Shown: positions 50,255 to 57,778 of the stretch, in pieces
How the letters are laid out: every line of letters starts with the position of its first letter
Position numbering within the stretch: the stretch's first letter is position 1
DNA from: Sulfuritortus calidifontis
Lineage (GTDB): Bacteria > Pseudomonadota > Gammaproteobacteria > Burkholderiales > Thiobacillaceae
Length of the DNA stretch: 64,000 nt
Direction: 5' to 3'
Assembly (NCBI RefSeq): GCF_003967275.1
Contig: NZ_AP018721.1
Span: 744,001 to 808,000 of the forward strand
Notes under the pieces: model-generated
The model's database searches: none
Told to the model about the DNA's origin: nothing
The model's input: only the letters and a program-made list of their open reading frames with translations
Program-made: the position numbers and the translations under genes

Positions 50255-50755
50255 TTAGGTGCGTTGGTGCCAATAGCCCGGTTGGCGACGGAAGTGGGCA
50301 TAGGCCACGATCAGAATTTCGGTTTGGCTGGCGCGGTAGATGATGAAGTAGGGGTAGCGGTGCAGGGCATAGCGCCGCAGTTTGCTGCCTAACAGGCCGT
50401 TGAAAAACTACTGCGGTGGGCCATCTGCGGCGTTGCGCGGTGTTGGCTTCGGCCGCTTCGCTTAACCTCGGCGTCGCCGAGGTTAGCCTGCGCCGAAACT
50501 GCGTTTTCGCTCCCTCGCCTATCTATTTGATATGTCTCGGTCGCTGCGCTCCGTGCGCCTTGCATCTGGCCATCCTCGCTACGTTTTTCAACGGCCTGCT
50601 AAGGGGTGCCAGGCATGGGGAAACCGGCTGATCATCGCTTTGGCCAGCCGCACCTCATGCAGCATGGCGGCCGCCAAGTCGGGGTTTATTTCTGCGTAGT
50701 GGTCTAGGGCTTCTTCCAGGTCGCGGGTGGCGGCGGCCAGTTCCCGGATTTTCAT
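50255..50755 (-). pseudogene. ParE/RelE-type toxin gene split by a MITE
   Basis: The 5' part encodes MKIRELAAATRDLEEALDHY and continues to FPHAWHPL; the 3' part continues GSKLRRYALHRYPYFIIYRA and ends GYWHQRT with a TAA at 50255. Removing the 207-bp element and one target copy joins ...HPL to GSK in frame and rebuilds a toxin of about 96 residues. As it stands the frame ends two codons into the element (AGR, stop). Its antitoxin gene overlaps the start by four bases and is intact. Confidence 0.9.
50393..50599. mobile_element. 207-bp MITE, copy A
   Basis: Non-coding element with terminal inverted repeats CAGGCCGTTGAAAAAC / GTTTTTCAACGGCCTGC and TAA target copies at 50390-50392 and 50600-50602. 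Its centre holds the palindrome TAACCTCGGCG / CGCCGAGGTTA. It interrupts the ParE-type toxin gene. Copy B is almost identical and in the opposite orientation. Confidence 0.92.
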
Positions 50756-50985
50756 TGTCGGCCGTATTTGCTGCTCAGGCGGGCCATGACTTCTTCGGAT
50801 TCGTGCGCTTGCATCTCGCCCCGCTCGTAGGCGGCCAGGCGGTCTTCGCATTCTTTCAGCCAGGCGGTTTCCCACTCGGGCGTGGGCGGCGCCAGCATCT
50901 CGTGCAGGGCATCGGTCAGGATGGCCTGTTCTTCGGGGCTCAGGTGTTTGGCCTGCTCCACCAGCGATTCGACATTTGCGTTCAT
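50752..50985 (-). CDS. Addiction-module antitoxin (ParD-like component)
   Basis: A 77-residue acidic helical protein: VESLVEQAKHLSPEEQAILT, then PPTPEWETAWLKECEDRLAA and ARLSSKYGRQ, the pattern of the addiction-module-component family (TIGR02574) that pairs with ParE/RelE toxins. Its stop overlaps the toxin start by four bases. The toxin is broken by a MITE, so this antitoxin is now an orphan. Confidence 0.88.
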   Translation of the reverse strand: MNANVESLVEQAKHLSPEEQAILTDALHEMLAPPTPEWETAWLKECEDRLAAYERGEMQAHESEEVMARLSSKYGRQ

Positions 50986-51054
50986 TGAGTTGGCCTTTTG
51001 AGGCGAAGGTTCGGGTTCAGATTAGCCTGTTGGGGTGTTGCTTTCAACTTGCAC

Positions 51055-51378
51055 TCAAGTAAAGCCCAGGAAAACTGCCAGGGCGCGATTGACTGCCAGC
51101 ATGGTTTCATCATCCAGGTGGCCGATGACCTTGCCGATTTTCTCGCGTGTGATGGATTGCGGTTTGTCCACCATGATCTGAGAAGGTTTGCTCAGCCCGT
51201 TTTCGTCGCTGGGTGCGAGCGCAATGCGAAACAAGGGTGCATCGCGTAGTTCGCTGGTGACCGGCAGGATGGTGACGGATGGGTGGGCGTCGAACAGATC
51301 GGACTGGATGACGAGGGCGGGGCGTGGTTTGCCCAGGTCGCCTTGCAAGGCGACCGTGACCAGATCACCACGCCTCAC
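51055..51378 (-). CDS. mazF: MazF/PemK-family toxin
   Basis: A 107-residue endoribonuclease of the MazF/PemK fold: MRRGDLVTVALQGDLGKPRP, ALVIQSDLF, VTILPVTSELR, then KPSQIMVDKPQSITREKIGK and the LAVFLGF end. It overlaps the upstream antitoxin gene by four bases. It should cleave mRNA at short motifs. Confidence 0.93.
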   Translation of the reverse strand: MRRGDLVTVALQGDLGKPRPALVIQSDLFDAHPSVTILPVTSELRDAPLFRIALAPSDENGLSKPSQIMVDKPQSITREKIGKVIGHLDDETMLAVNRALAVFLGFT

Positions 51379-51587
51379 TGCCAGCCCTCGCGGTCGCCGG
51401 CGGTTTCAAGCCATTCCAGTGTTTCCTGTTCGTGCGCATCGTCTTGTAAGGCCAGCGATTGCCGGCGGCATTCTTCGGCAAAGCCGGGGCGGCGGGTATC
51501 GGGCACCCAAATCTGCAAGGGGCGCAGCCCGGCTGCGCGCAGCGCGTCGCGGTGCTTTTGCACCCGTTCGGATGTGCTGGTGGCCAT
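51375..51587 (-). CDS. mazE: MazE-family antitoxin
   Basis: A 70-residue antitoxin: RVQKHRDALRAAGLRPLQIW and VPDTRRPGFAEECRRQSLAL, the antitoxin-MazE family, followed by an acidic toxin-binding tail. It precedes the MazF gene with a four-base overlap. GTTACATG direct repeats lie just upstream. Confidence 0.9.
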   Translation of the reverse strand: MATSTSERVQKHRDALRAAGLRPLQIWVPDTRRPGFAEECRRQSLALQDDAHEQETLEWLETAGDREGWQ

Positions 51588-51608
51588 GAAAACCTCCTGA
51601 TAAGCAGC

Positions 51609-51652
51609 GTTACATGAAACGCATGATAGGCGGGTTTTTTGTTACATGCAAC
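51609..51652. promoter_or_regulatory. Direct repeats upstream of mazEF
   Basis: GTTACATGAAAC (51609-51620) and GTTACATGCAAC (51641-51652), 32 bases apart, three helical turns, enclosing a T-rich stretch. They sit at -22 to -65 from the mazE start and look like paired operator or promoter-overlapping sites. Confidence 0.5.
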
Positions 51653-51670
51653 GGGTGATTGAGTGCTGTT

Positions 51671-52156
51671 TCAGGTGGGCGTGGAAGGTGAGACCGCACT
51701 GCATAGGCGTTGCATTAGCAGGCCGTTGAAAAACGTAGCGAGGATGGCCAGATGCAAGGCGCACGGAGCGCAGCGACCGAGACATATCAAATAGATAGGC
51801 GAGGGAGCGAAAACGCAGTTTCGGCGCAGGCTAACCTCGGCGACGCCGAGGTTAAGCGAAGCGGCCGAAGCCAACACCGCGCAACGCCGCAGATGGCCCA
51901 CCGCAGTAGTTTTTCAACGGCCTGTTAGGGCATCGACGCTTTCGTTGCGAGTGGCGCGGCCGGCTTTGGCGTCTTCGAGCGAGGCCTTCAGGCGTGACAA
52001 GGCGGCTTCTTCCTGAGCTTCGCAAATCTTGGTAGTGTTCTTCGGTCAGCATCACGCAATGTGGTCGGTTGTTCTTGATGATGTGCACCGGGCCTTGGGC
52101 CAGGGCTTCATCCACAGCGGAGATGCCGTGGCGTTTTTAAGCGCCGTATTCGGTAT
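51671..52156 (-). pseudogene. Decayed Phd-like antitoxin gene carrying a MITE
   Basis: Read across frames the minus strand gives (A/M)PNTALK / RHGISAVDEALAQGPVHIIK / NRPHCVMLTEEHYQDL / EAQEEAALSRLKASLEDAKA / GRATRNESVDAL, then, after the MITE, MQRLCSAVSPSTPT. Lesions are ATA in place of the start codon, two extra bases in an A run near 52130, a one-base shift after YQDL and the MITE itself. The frame on each side of the MITE rejoins when it and one TTA are removed. Confidence 0.75.
51718..51924. mobile_element. 207-bp MITE, copy B
   Basis: Same length as copy A, inverted relative to it, with TTA target copies at 51715-51717 and 51925-51927. Inserted in the decayed Phd-like antitoxin gene. 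Confidence 0.92.
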
Positions 52157-52200
52157 TAGGCAAGCTGGGCCAGGGCCAGTTTGGCCGTGCGGCCTGGCTT
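52156..52200 (-). pseudogene. Duplicated 3' tail of the GIY-YIG gene
   Basis: The minus strand reads GRTAKLALAQLA and stop, matching the end of the GIY-YIG gene at 52964 (DRTAKLALAQR). About 36 bases are shared with four differences. It abuts the decayed Phd-like gene, so that gene was probably once next to a GIY-YIG gene. Confidence 0.7.
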
Positions 52201-52212
52201 CTTGGCTTGGTG

Positions 52213-52569
52213 TTACGCCGCCTCTTTTAGTGCCACCTTGATGTCGATTTCATCGAAAGGGGCGATCAGTTTGCCATCTTGCCGTTCCAGCAGGCCCAGG
52301 TCTTCCAATGCTTTTACGTCGGTGTGGACGTTTTTGTAGTCCCGCTCCAGGGCCTGGGCGAGTTGATGGATGTTCAGGGCTTCGTGGCTGGCGACATGGC
52401 GCAGCAGTTCCAGGCGCTTGTCGGTGATGGCGGCGAACAGTTCGGAAGGCGAGCCGAAGCCAATGGTGGCGGTGATCGCCTTGTCGCCGGCTTGGGCGCG
52501 TTGCCATACCGCTGCGGCATCTTTCAGCGCTTGCGCGGGTGTCGTGATGATGATTTCCACTTTGCTCAT
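52213..52569 (-). CDS. HTH antitoxin, TumA-like (HVO_A0114 type)
   Basis: A 118-residue winged-helix protein: LELLRHVASHEALNIHQLAQ, then ALERDYKNVHTDVKALEDLG and LLERQDGKLIAPFDEIDI, the HVO_A0114-type DNA-binding pattern found as the antitoxin partner of TumE toxins. Its start overlaps the TumE-like gene by four bases; toxin first and antitoxin second is usual for this type. Confidence 0.84.
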   Translation of the reverse strand: MSKVEIIITTPAQALKDAAAVWQRAQAGDKAITATIGFGSPSELFAAITDKRLELLRHVASHEALNIHQLAQALERDYKNVHTDVKALEDLGLLERQDGKLIAPFDEIDIKVALKEAA

Positions 52570-52859
52570 TGGTCCCACTCCCAGCCCGCCAATCGGGCAC
52601 AGTCGTCACGAAAATCCGCAATCAGCTGGTCCACGCCGGTGAAGGCGTAGGATTCTTCCCCCTCCCCGTAGTGGCGATGGTCGCCCTTGCCCGATTCGTT
52701 GTCGTAGCGCACGAGGCATTCGCCATGGCGGCCGCAGTAGAACCGATATTTGATGCCATTGGGCCGGTCCGGCGTGCTTGCGGGCAGGCGCCAGATAACC
52801 ATTTCCACGATGACATCGCCTTGTCGAAACTTCCGGCGGAACAGTTGCGCGGCTTTCAT
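52566..52859 (-). CDS. TumE-family (DUF6516) toxin
   Basis: A 97-residue protein: DVIVEMVIWRLPASTPDRPN, then GIKYRFYCGRHGECLVRYDN and ESGKGDHRHYGEGEESYAFT, typical of DUF6516/TumE toxins, which are predicted to inhibit translation or cleave RNA. It overlaps the HTH antitoxin gene by four bases. Confidence 0.86.
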   Translation of the reverse strand: MKAAQLFRRKFRQGDVIVEMVIWRLPASTPDRPNGIKYRFYCGRHGECLVRYDNESGKGDHRHYGEGEESYAFTGVDQLIADFRDDCARLAGWEWDQ

Positions 52860-52963
52860 TATGGTCTACCTCACCATAGTTATCCAGCCCTTCGGGTTTT
52901 GTTGTGTGGCTAAGGGCTTGTTTGTGCGGGGAATGCTAGCACTGTTGTGCCAGGCCAGAGTTA

Positions 52964-53215
52964 TTAGCGTTGGGCCAGGGCCAGTTTGGCCGTGCGGTCC
53001 AGCTTCTTCAGCGCGGCTTCGCGCTTGGCGGCGGCCGACCGGCTGTCTGCCGTTTCCGAATAGATGAGTTCTACCGGGCGCCGGCTGCGGGTGTAGCGCG
53101 CGCCCAGGGCGCCGCCCTGGTTGTGCTCGTCCAGCCGCCTAGCCAGGTCGGTGGTGATGCCGGTGTAAAGCGTGCCGTCGGCGCAGCGCAGGATGTAGAC
53201 GTGCCAGCCCGGCAA
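52964..53215 (-). CDS. GIY-YIG nuclease family protein (YhbQ-like)
   Basis: An 83-residue single-domain GIY-YIG protein: GWHVYILRCADGTLYTGITT with the Y-x(n)-Y-T-G core, DLARRLDEHNQGG, then VELIYSETADSRSAAAKREA. It resembles YhbQ/UPF0213, a predicted DNA nuclease. It abuts the HicA-like gene without a gap. Its 3' end is duplicated at 52156-52200. Confidence 0.92.
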   Translation of the reverse strand: MPGWHVYILRCADGTLYTGITTDLARRLDEHNQGGALGARYTRSRRPVELIYSETADSRSAAAKREAALKKLDRTAKLALAQR

Positions 53216-53497
53216 TCAGCGGTCCTCGGCTTCGAAGCTCGCGGGGGATACGCCGGCCCGGGTGAGGAATTCGCGCAGGGCCTTCACGCCTTCGCGGTCG
53301 AAGGTGCTGCTGTGGTGGGGGTGGTGCAGAAAGCCTTCCTGGCCGTTGAGCAGCACCTTGAAGCGCGCGCCGTGCGCCGCGCTCAGCTCGGCGCCGAGAT
53401 GGACGAGCAGCGATTCGACCTCGCGCCAGTGCAGGTTGCCGGGTATCGGGTCTTGAAAGATGCTGCGCAGCAGCTGGACATGGTGTTTGTGGCTCAT
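53216..53497 (-). CDS. HicA-like toxin (orphan)
   Basis: A 93-residue protein: KHHVQLLRSIFQDPIPGNLH, WREVESLLVHLGAELSAAHG, and HHPHHSSTFDREGVKALREF, the HicA mRNA-interferase pattern with the conserved HPH. No HicB-type antitoxin is adjacent; the next gene downstream is GIY-YIG. It may be tolerated as an inactive or separately controlled form. Confidence 0.75.
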   Translation of the reverse strand: MSHKHHVQLLRSIFQDPIPGNLHWREVESLLVHLGAELSAAHGARFKVLLNGQEGFLHHPHHSSTFDREGVKALREFLTRAGVSPASFEAEDR

Positions 53498-53567
53498 GGT
53501 GGGTTCCCCTTGCTTGAAGCATAGCGCGTTGCGGGCCGCTGCGGCAGGGCACCGTGTTCAGCAGGGC

Positions 53568-53615
53568 GTAGGGTGCATTCCATGCACCAGAAACCGGTGC
53601 GCGAGCGCACCCTAC
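53568..53615. repeat. GTAGGGTG palindromic repeat
   Basis: GTAGGGTGCATTCCATGCACC faces GGTGCGCGAGCGCACCCTAC in an imperfect palindrome, a unit often dispersed in proteobacterial genomes. One copy is visible here, between HicA-like and prfC. Confidence 0.65.
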
Positions 53616-53635
53616 AAAACTAGGCGGGAAAGAGG

Positions 53636-53679
53636 CTCCCCCTCCCAGCCTCCCCCGCACGCGGGGGAGGTGAATGGGG
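53636..53679. repeat. Palindromic repeat (copy 10)
   Basis: CCTCCCCCGC and GCGGGGGAGG face across AC, inside the familiar CTCCCCCTCCC...GGTGAATGGGG context. It lies directly downstream of prfC and may end its transcription. Confidence 0.82.
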
Positions 53680-53680
53680 T

Positions 53681-55297
53681 TTAACTATCCAGCTTCTGCC
53701 CGTGCTCGCGGGTGGCGTGGAATTTCACCTTGGGCCACTTTTCCATGAGCAGTTCCAGGTTGTAGCGGTTGGTGGCCAGGTAGACCGGGTTGCCGTCCAC
53801 GTCCTGCGCCATGCGCAGCATCTGGTCTTTTTCGAACTGGCGGCGGGTGGCCTCGTCGGGAAAGCTCAGCCAGCGGGCGGTGTGGATGTCGGCGGCGTCG
53901 TACAGGGCGTCGACCTTGTATTCGGTGGCCAGGCGCTGGGCCACCACCTCGAATTGCAGCTGGCCCACGGCGCCCAGCAGCAGGGCGCCGCCGGCGGTGG
54001 TTTCGAACACCTGGATGGCGCCTTCTTCGCCCAGCTCCTTCAGGCCCTTTTGCAGCTGCTTGCTCTTCAGCGGGTCGCGGGCGCGGGCGGTGCGGAACAT
54101 CTCGGGCGCGAAGTAGGGAATGCCCTTGAAGTGCAGGGCCTCGCCTTCGGTGAGGGTGTCGCCGATCTGCAGCTGGCCGTGGTTGTGGATGCCGATGATG
54201 TCGCCGGCCACGGCGTCTTCCATGTGCACGCGCTCGTTGGCCATGAAGGTGAGGGCGTTGCCCAGCTTCATTTCGCGGCCCATGCGCTGGTGCTGCACCT
54301 TCATGCCGGGCGAATAGCGGCCGGAGCAGACGCGGAAGAAGGCGATGCGGTCGCGGTGCTTCGGGTCCATGTTGGCCTGGATCTTGAACACGAAGCCGGT
54401 GAAGGGTTTCTCGGCCGGCTCGACCATGCGTGACCCAGCGTCGCGCTGTTGCGGCGGCGGCGCCCATTCGACCAGGGCCTGCAGAATCTCGCGCACGCCG
54501 AAGTTGTTGATGCCCGAGCCGAAGAACACCGGGGTTTGCCGGCCGGCCAGGAAGGCGGTGATGTCGAAGGGGTGGCTGGCGGCCTGGATCAGCTCGACCT
54601 CCTCGCGGGTGGGGCCCATTTCCATGGGGAACATCGCGTCCAGCTTGGGGTTGCCCAGGCCCTCGATCAGCTCGGTGGCGCCGCCGGCGTGCTCCTCGCC
54701 CGCCTGGAACAGCATGGTCTGGTCGTGCAGCAGGTGGTAGACGCCGCGGAAGTTCTTGCCCATGCCGATGGGCCAGGTCACCGGGGCGCAGTCGATCTTG
54801 AGCACCGACTCGATCTCTTCCAGCAGCTCGACGGTGGGCTTCACCTCGCGGTCCAGCTTGTTGACGAAGGTGATGATGGGCGTGTTGCGCAGGCGGCAGA
54901 CCTCCAAGAGCTTGATGGTCTGCGCCTCGACGCCCTTGGCCGCGTCGATCACCATCACTGCGGCGTCGACGGCGGTGAGCACGCGGTAGGTGTCTTCCGA
55001 GAAGTCTTCGTGGCCGGGGGTGTCGAGCAGGTTGATGGTGTGGCCGGCATAGTCGAACTGCATCACCGAGCTGGTCACCGAGATGCCGCGCTGCTTTTCC
55101 ACTTCCATCCAGTCCGAGGTGGCGTGGCGGGCCGATTTGCGCGCCTTCACCGTGCCGGCCATCTGGATGGCGCCGCCGAACAGCAGCAGCTTTTCCGTCA
55201 GCGTGGTCTTGCCCGCGTCAGGGTGGGAGATGATGGCGAAGGTGCGGCGCTTGGCAACGTCGCGGACCAGTTCGGGCGGGAAGGGGGGGGCGCTCAT
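53681..55297 (-). CDS. prfC: Peptide chain release factor 3
   Basis: A 538-residue translational GTPase that recycles RF1/RF2 after termination. G1 is [17 protein letters not shown]3 is [20 protein letters not shown] and G4 is FVNKLDRE. Length and the RF3-specific C-terminus ([38 protein letters not shown]) fit. Start ATG at 55297. Confidence 0.97.
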   Translation of the reverse strand: MSAPPFPPELVRDVAKRRTFAIISHPDAGKTTLTEKLLLFGGAIQMAGTVKARKSARHATSDWMEVEKQRGISVTSSVMQFDYAGHTINLLDTPGHEDFSEDTYRVLTAVDAAVMVIDAAKGVEAQTIKLLEVCRLRNTPIITFVNKLDREVKPTVELLEEIESVLKIDCAPVTWPIGMGKNFRGVYHLLHDQTMLFQAGEEHAGGATELIEGLGNPKLDAMFPMEMGPTREEVELIQAASHPFDITAFLAGRQTPVFFGSGINNFGVREILQALVEWAPPPQQRDAGSRMVEPAEKPFTGFVFKIQANMDPKHRDRIAFFRVCSGRYSPGMKVQHQRMGREMKLGNALTFMANERVHMEDAVAGDIIGIHNHGQLQIGDTLTEGEALHFKGIPYFAPEMFRTARARDPLKSKQLQKGLKELGEEGAIQVFETTAGGALLLGAVGQLQFEVVAQRLATEYKVDALYDAADIHTARWLSFPDEATRRQFEKDQMLRMAQDVDGNPVYLATNRYNLELLMEKWPKVKFHATREHGQKLDS

Positions 55298-55315
55298 GCT
55301 ATCGGTTTGAATAAA

Positions 55316-55375
55316 ACGCAGTTTCGGTGGAGGCTAACATCGGTAGGCCGATGTTAAGCAAAGCGGCCGGAACCA
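55316..55375. repeat. Internal fragment of the MITE (copy D)
   Basis: ACGCAGTTTCGGTGGAGGCT...CGATGTTAAGCAAAGCGGCCGGAA resembles the centre of copy B, including the inner palindrome in altered form, but neither terminal repeat is present. It is an old, decayed remnant between prfC and a GGDEF gene. Confidence 0.65.
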
Positions 55376-55431
55376 AAAACAAAAACCGCCGGCCGGTGGG
55401 CGGGCGGTGGGTGGCGCGGATTGTAGCAAAT

Positions 55432-56283
55432 TCAGAGCAGGATCACCCGGTTCCGTCCCGCGCCCTTGGCCCGGTACAGGGCCTCGTCGGTGCGCTTGTA
55501 CAGGCTGCCGAAGTTGTCGCCGGGCAGGAAGCGGCTGGCGCCCAGGCTCACGGTGACCCGTTGGCCGATCTCGAAGTCGAAGCCCTCGACCAGTATGCGC
55601 AGGCGCTCGGCGGTGTCGTGCAGGTCTTCGCTGTTGTGGGTGTAGCTGATCAGGGCGAACTCCTCGCCGCCGATGCGGAAGAAGCTGTCGGCCTCGCGGG
55701 CGTGGCGCTTGATCAGGTCGGCCAGGCGGATGAGCACCTGGTCGCCCACGTCGTGGCCGTAGTTGTCGTTGATCTTCTTGAAGTGGTCGATGTCCAGGAT
55801 GATCAGGGCCAGGCCGCGCTTGTAGCGGGCCTCGCGCTTGATCTCGTCCTGCAGGGTCTCGTCGAACTTGCGCCGGTTGTAGATGCCGGTGAGCGGGTCG
55901 GTGGTGGCCAGCTTGGACAGCTTGAGCTCGGCCTCCTTGCGCTGGCCGATCTCGCGCAGCAGGGCGGCGTTCTGCACTTCCAGGTCCTTGGCGAACTTCT
56001 CCAGCAGCGCCCGGTTGTAGCTCAGTTCCTGCTCGGCCGATTCGTGCAGCTTGAGCAGCATCGCCGCGATGGCGCCGAGGCCGATCAGGGCGACGCCGAG
56101 GAAGCTGCGCATCCAGATCTCGTGGCCGTTGGGCTGCAGCAGCGATTGCCAGAAATCGCTTTCCGGATCGAAGAAGGCGCTGTCGACGGCGGCGTCGATG
56201 AACCAGGCCGCCACCGCCATGCCGACGCCGCCCAGCGCGACCATTCGGCTGTCGAGTCGGCGGCTGAGGCGCTTGAGCGGCAT
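55432..56283 (-). CDS. Membrane-anchored diguanylate cyclase (GGDEF)
   Basis: A 283-residue protein that should make cyclic di-GMP. Two hydrophobic segments (VALGGVGMAVAAWFIDAAV, FLGVALIGLGAIAAMLL) are followed by a coiled-coil stalk and a GGDEF domain with the active-site GGEEF in RIGGEEFALIS. READ, five residues before GGEEF, is the R-x-x-D inhibitory I-site, so product feedback is expected. No EAL domain. The input signal is unknown. Confidence 0.93.
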   Translation of the reverse strand: MPLKRLSRRLDSRMVALGGVGMAVAAWFIDAAVDSAFFDPESDFWQSLLQPNGHEIWMRSFLGVALIGLGAIAAMLLKLHESAEQELSYNRALLEKFAKDLEVQNAALLREIGQRKEAELKLSKLATTDPLTGIYNRRKFDETLQDEIKREARYKRGLALIILDIDHFKKINDNYGHDVGDQVLIRLADLIKRHAREADSFFRIGGEEFALISYTHNSEDLHDTAERLRILVEGFDFEIGQRVTVSLGASRFLPGDNFGSLYKRTDEALYRAKGAGRNRVILL

Positions 56284-56295
56284 GGGCGGCGGTGG

Positions 56296-56841
56296 CTAGG
56301 TGCGGGGCGGCTCGAAGGTGGCGTCGAGGTTGAGCTCGTCGCAGTAGTCGAAGAAGTCGCCGCGCAGGTTGGAGATGTGGGTGCCGCCGGGGATGCCGAC
56401 GCGCATGGTCACCGAGAACATCGGCGTGCCGGTGTGCGGCGCCGGGTAGGTGCTGGTGTTGACGTCCTCGATGTTGATGCCGCGGCTGGCGAAGAAGTTG
56501 GCCAGGTTGTGCACGATGCCCGGGTGGTCCATGGCCACCACCTCGATCTGGTAGGGGATCACCGGCTGGGGCCGGCTGGCCTCGCGGGTGCGCTTGGCGA
56601 TGAGCGAGAGGCCGAGTTCCTCGCCGATGGCGGGCAGCCTGTCTTCCAGCTTGGACAGCGCATCCCAGCGGCCGGAGACCAGCATGATGATGGCGAACTG
56701 CCCGCCCAGCAGGGCCATGCGCGACTCTTCGATGTTGCAGCCGGCCTCGGCCAGCTTGCTGGTGAAGCGTTGGACCAGGCCGACCTGGTCGTCGCCGGTG
56801 GCGGTGATGGCAAGGAAGTCGCGCGGGTTGTGTGAGGCCAT
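56296..56841 (-). CDS. GcvR-like tandem ACT-domain regulator
   Basis: A 181-residue protein with two ACT domains: FLAITATGDDQVGLVQRFTS with LAEAGCNIEESRMALLGG, then IEVVAMDHPGIVHNLANFFA and RGINIEDVNTSTYPAP. This is the layout of the glycine cleavage system repressor GcvR and its relatives. The start MASHNPRDF at 56841 is chosen over a longer frame. It lies 12 bases upstream of the diguanylate cyclase gene. A true GcvR function is unproven here. Confidence 0.85.
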   Translation of the reverse strand: MASHNPRDFLAITATGDDQVGLVQRFTSKLAEAGCNIEESRMALLGGQFAIIMLVSGRWDALSKLEDRLPAIGEELGLSLIAKRTREASRPQPVIPYQIEVVAMDHPGIVHNLANFFASRGINIEDVNTSTYPAPHTGTPMFSVTMRVGIPGGTHISNLRGDFFDYCDELNLDATFEPPRT

Positions 56842-56909
56842 GTTTATGAGCGGGCGAGTTGGTATGGCCTCATTGTAGCCGGCCACGGCCCGGCCCGGTC
56901 GTTTGGCCC

Positions 56910-57671
56910 TCAGGCGGCCTGCGGCATTTTGTCGCCATCCACCTGGGCATGTTGGGTGGCCAGCTGGTAGATGCGCAGCAGGTCTTCTTCGGAGATGTCG
57001 ACGTAGGAATCGATCTGCGACAGGGCATAGACCAGGTCGCTGTGGGCGATGACCAGTTTTTCCTCGGCTTCGGTCGGGGCGGCCTCCGCGGTCGCCTGGC
57101 TTGCCGCGTTGGCGGCGCCCAGCTCGGCCAGCCAGCGCGGGTAGCGGCGGTGCAGGAAGGGGGCGTTGAACATCATGGCCACGCTCAAGAGCACCAGCAC
57201 GTTGAGCAGCACCGGGGTGACCAGGTAGGCGAAGCCCAGGGCGCGCACCGATTCGCCGCCGACCACGGTGGCCAGGGCGGCGGCGCCGCCGGGCGGGTGC
57301 AGGCAGCGGGTGTAGAACATCACCGCGATGGATAGCGCCACGGCTACGGCGGCGGCGGTGAGCATGTCGTCGATCAGCATGGCGCAGACGATGCCGACCG
57401 TGGACGACAGCAGGTGGCCGCCGAGCACCGGCCAGGGCTGCGACAGCGGGCTGTGCGGCGCGGCGAACACCAGCACGGCCGAGGCGCCCATGGAGGTGAC
57501 CACCAGGGCGGTCCCCTGGATATCGAGCACGTTGTTGCTGATGACCAGCAGACCGAGGATGCCGAAAAAGGCGCCGAGGGCGGACAACAGCTTTTCGCCA
57601 TGGCTGACCGGGTGCGGGTCGTCACCGAACCAGCGTTTCCATCTCGTCCTGATGCCCAATTCCGCCCCCAA
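56910..57671 (-). CDS. HPP-family integral membrane protein
   Basis: A 253-residue membrane protein with four transmembrane helices and the family motif RCLHPPGGAAALATVVGG. HPP proteins have been linked to nitrite transport in cyanobacteria and chloroplasts. A soluble acidic C-terminal tail of about 60 residues (EEKLVIAHSDLVYALSQIDS) follows. It is transcribed away from a LysR-type gene, which may control it. Confidence 0.9.
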   Translation of the reverse strand: MGAELGIRTRWKRWFGDDPHPVSHGEKLLSALGAFFGILGLLVISNNVLDIQGTALVVTSMGASAVLVFAAPHSPLSQPWPVLGGHLLSSTVGIVCAMLIDDMLTAAAVAVALSIAVMFYTRCLHPPGGAAALATVVGGESVRALGFAYLVTPVLLNVLVLLSVAMMFNAPFLHRRYPRWLAELGAANAASQATAEAAPTEAEEKLVIAHSDLVYALSQIDSYVDISEEDLLRIYQLATQHAQVDGDKMPQAA

Positions 57672-57718
57672 CGCGCTGCCTGATAACCGGATAAGCGAAG
57701 TTTATGGAGGTGTTTTAA

Positions 57719-57765
57719 ATCGAACAAACGATATATTTTGCATTAACGTATCGGGATATTCGATA
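57719..57765. promoter_or_regulatory. Inverted repeats in the HPP/LysR divergent promoter
   Basis: ATCG-N6-CGAT at 57719-57732 and TATCG-N7-CGATA at 57749-57765 lie in an A+T-rich 107-base gap between divergent starts. Spaced ATC/GAT half-sites of this type suit LysR-family binding. Confidence 0.5.
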
Positions 57766-57778
57766 TAAGCTAACTGCC

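Noticed and set aside
50416-50631. An open frame of about 70 codons starting MGHLRRCAVLASAASLNLGV that also appears on the other strand at 51671-51901.
   Set aside because: It lies within MITE copies A and B and is shared only because the copies are nearly identical. It has no RBS and runs through the terminal repeats, so it is not a gene.
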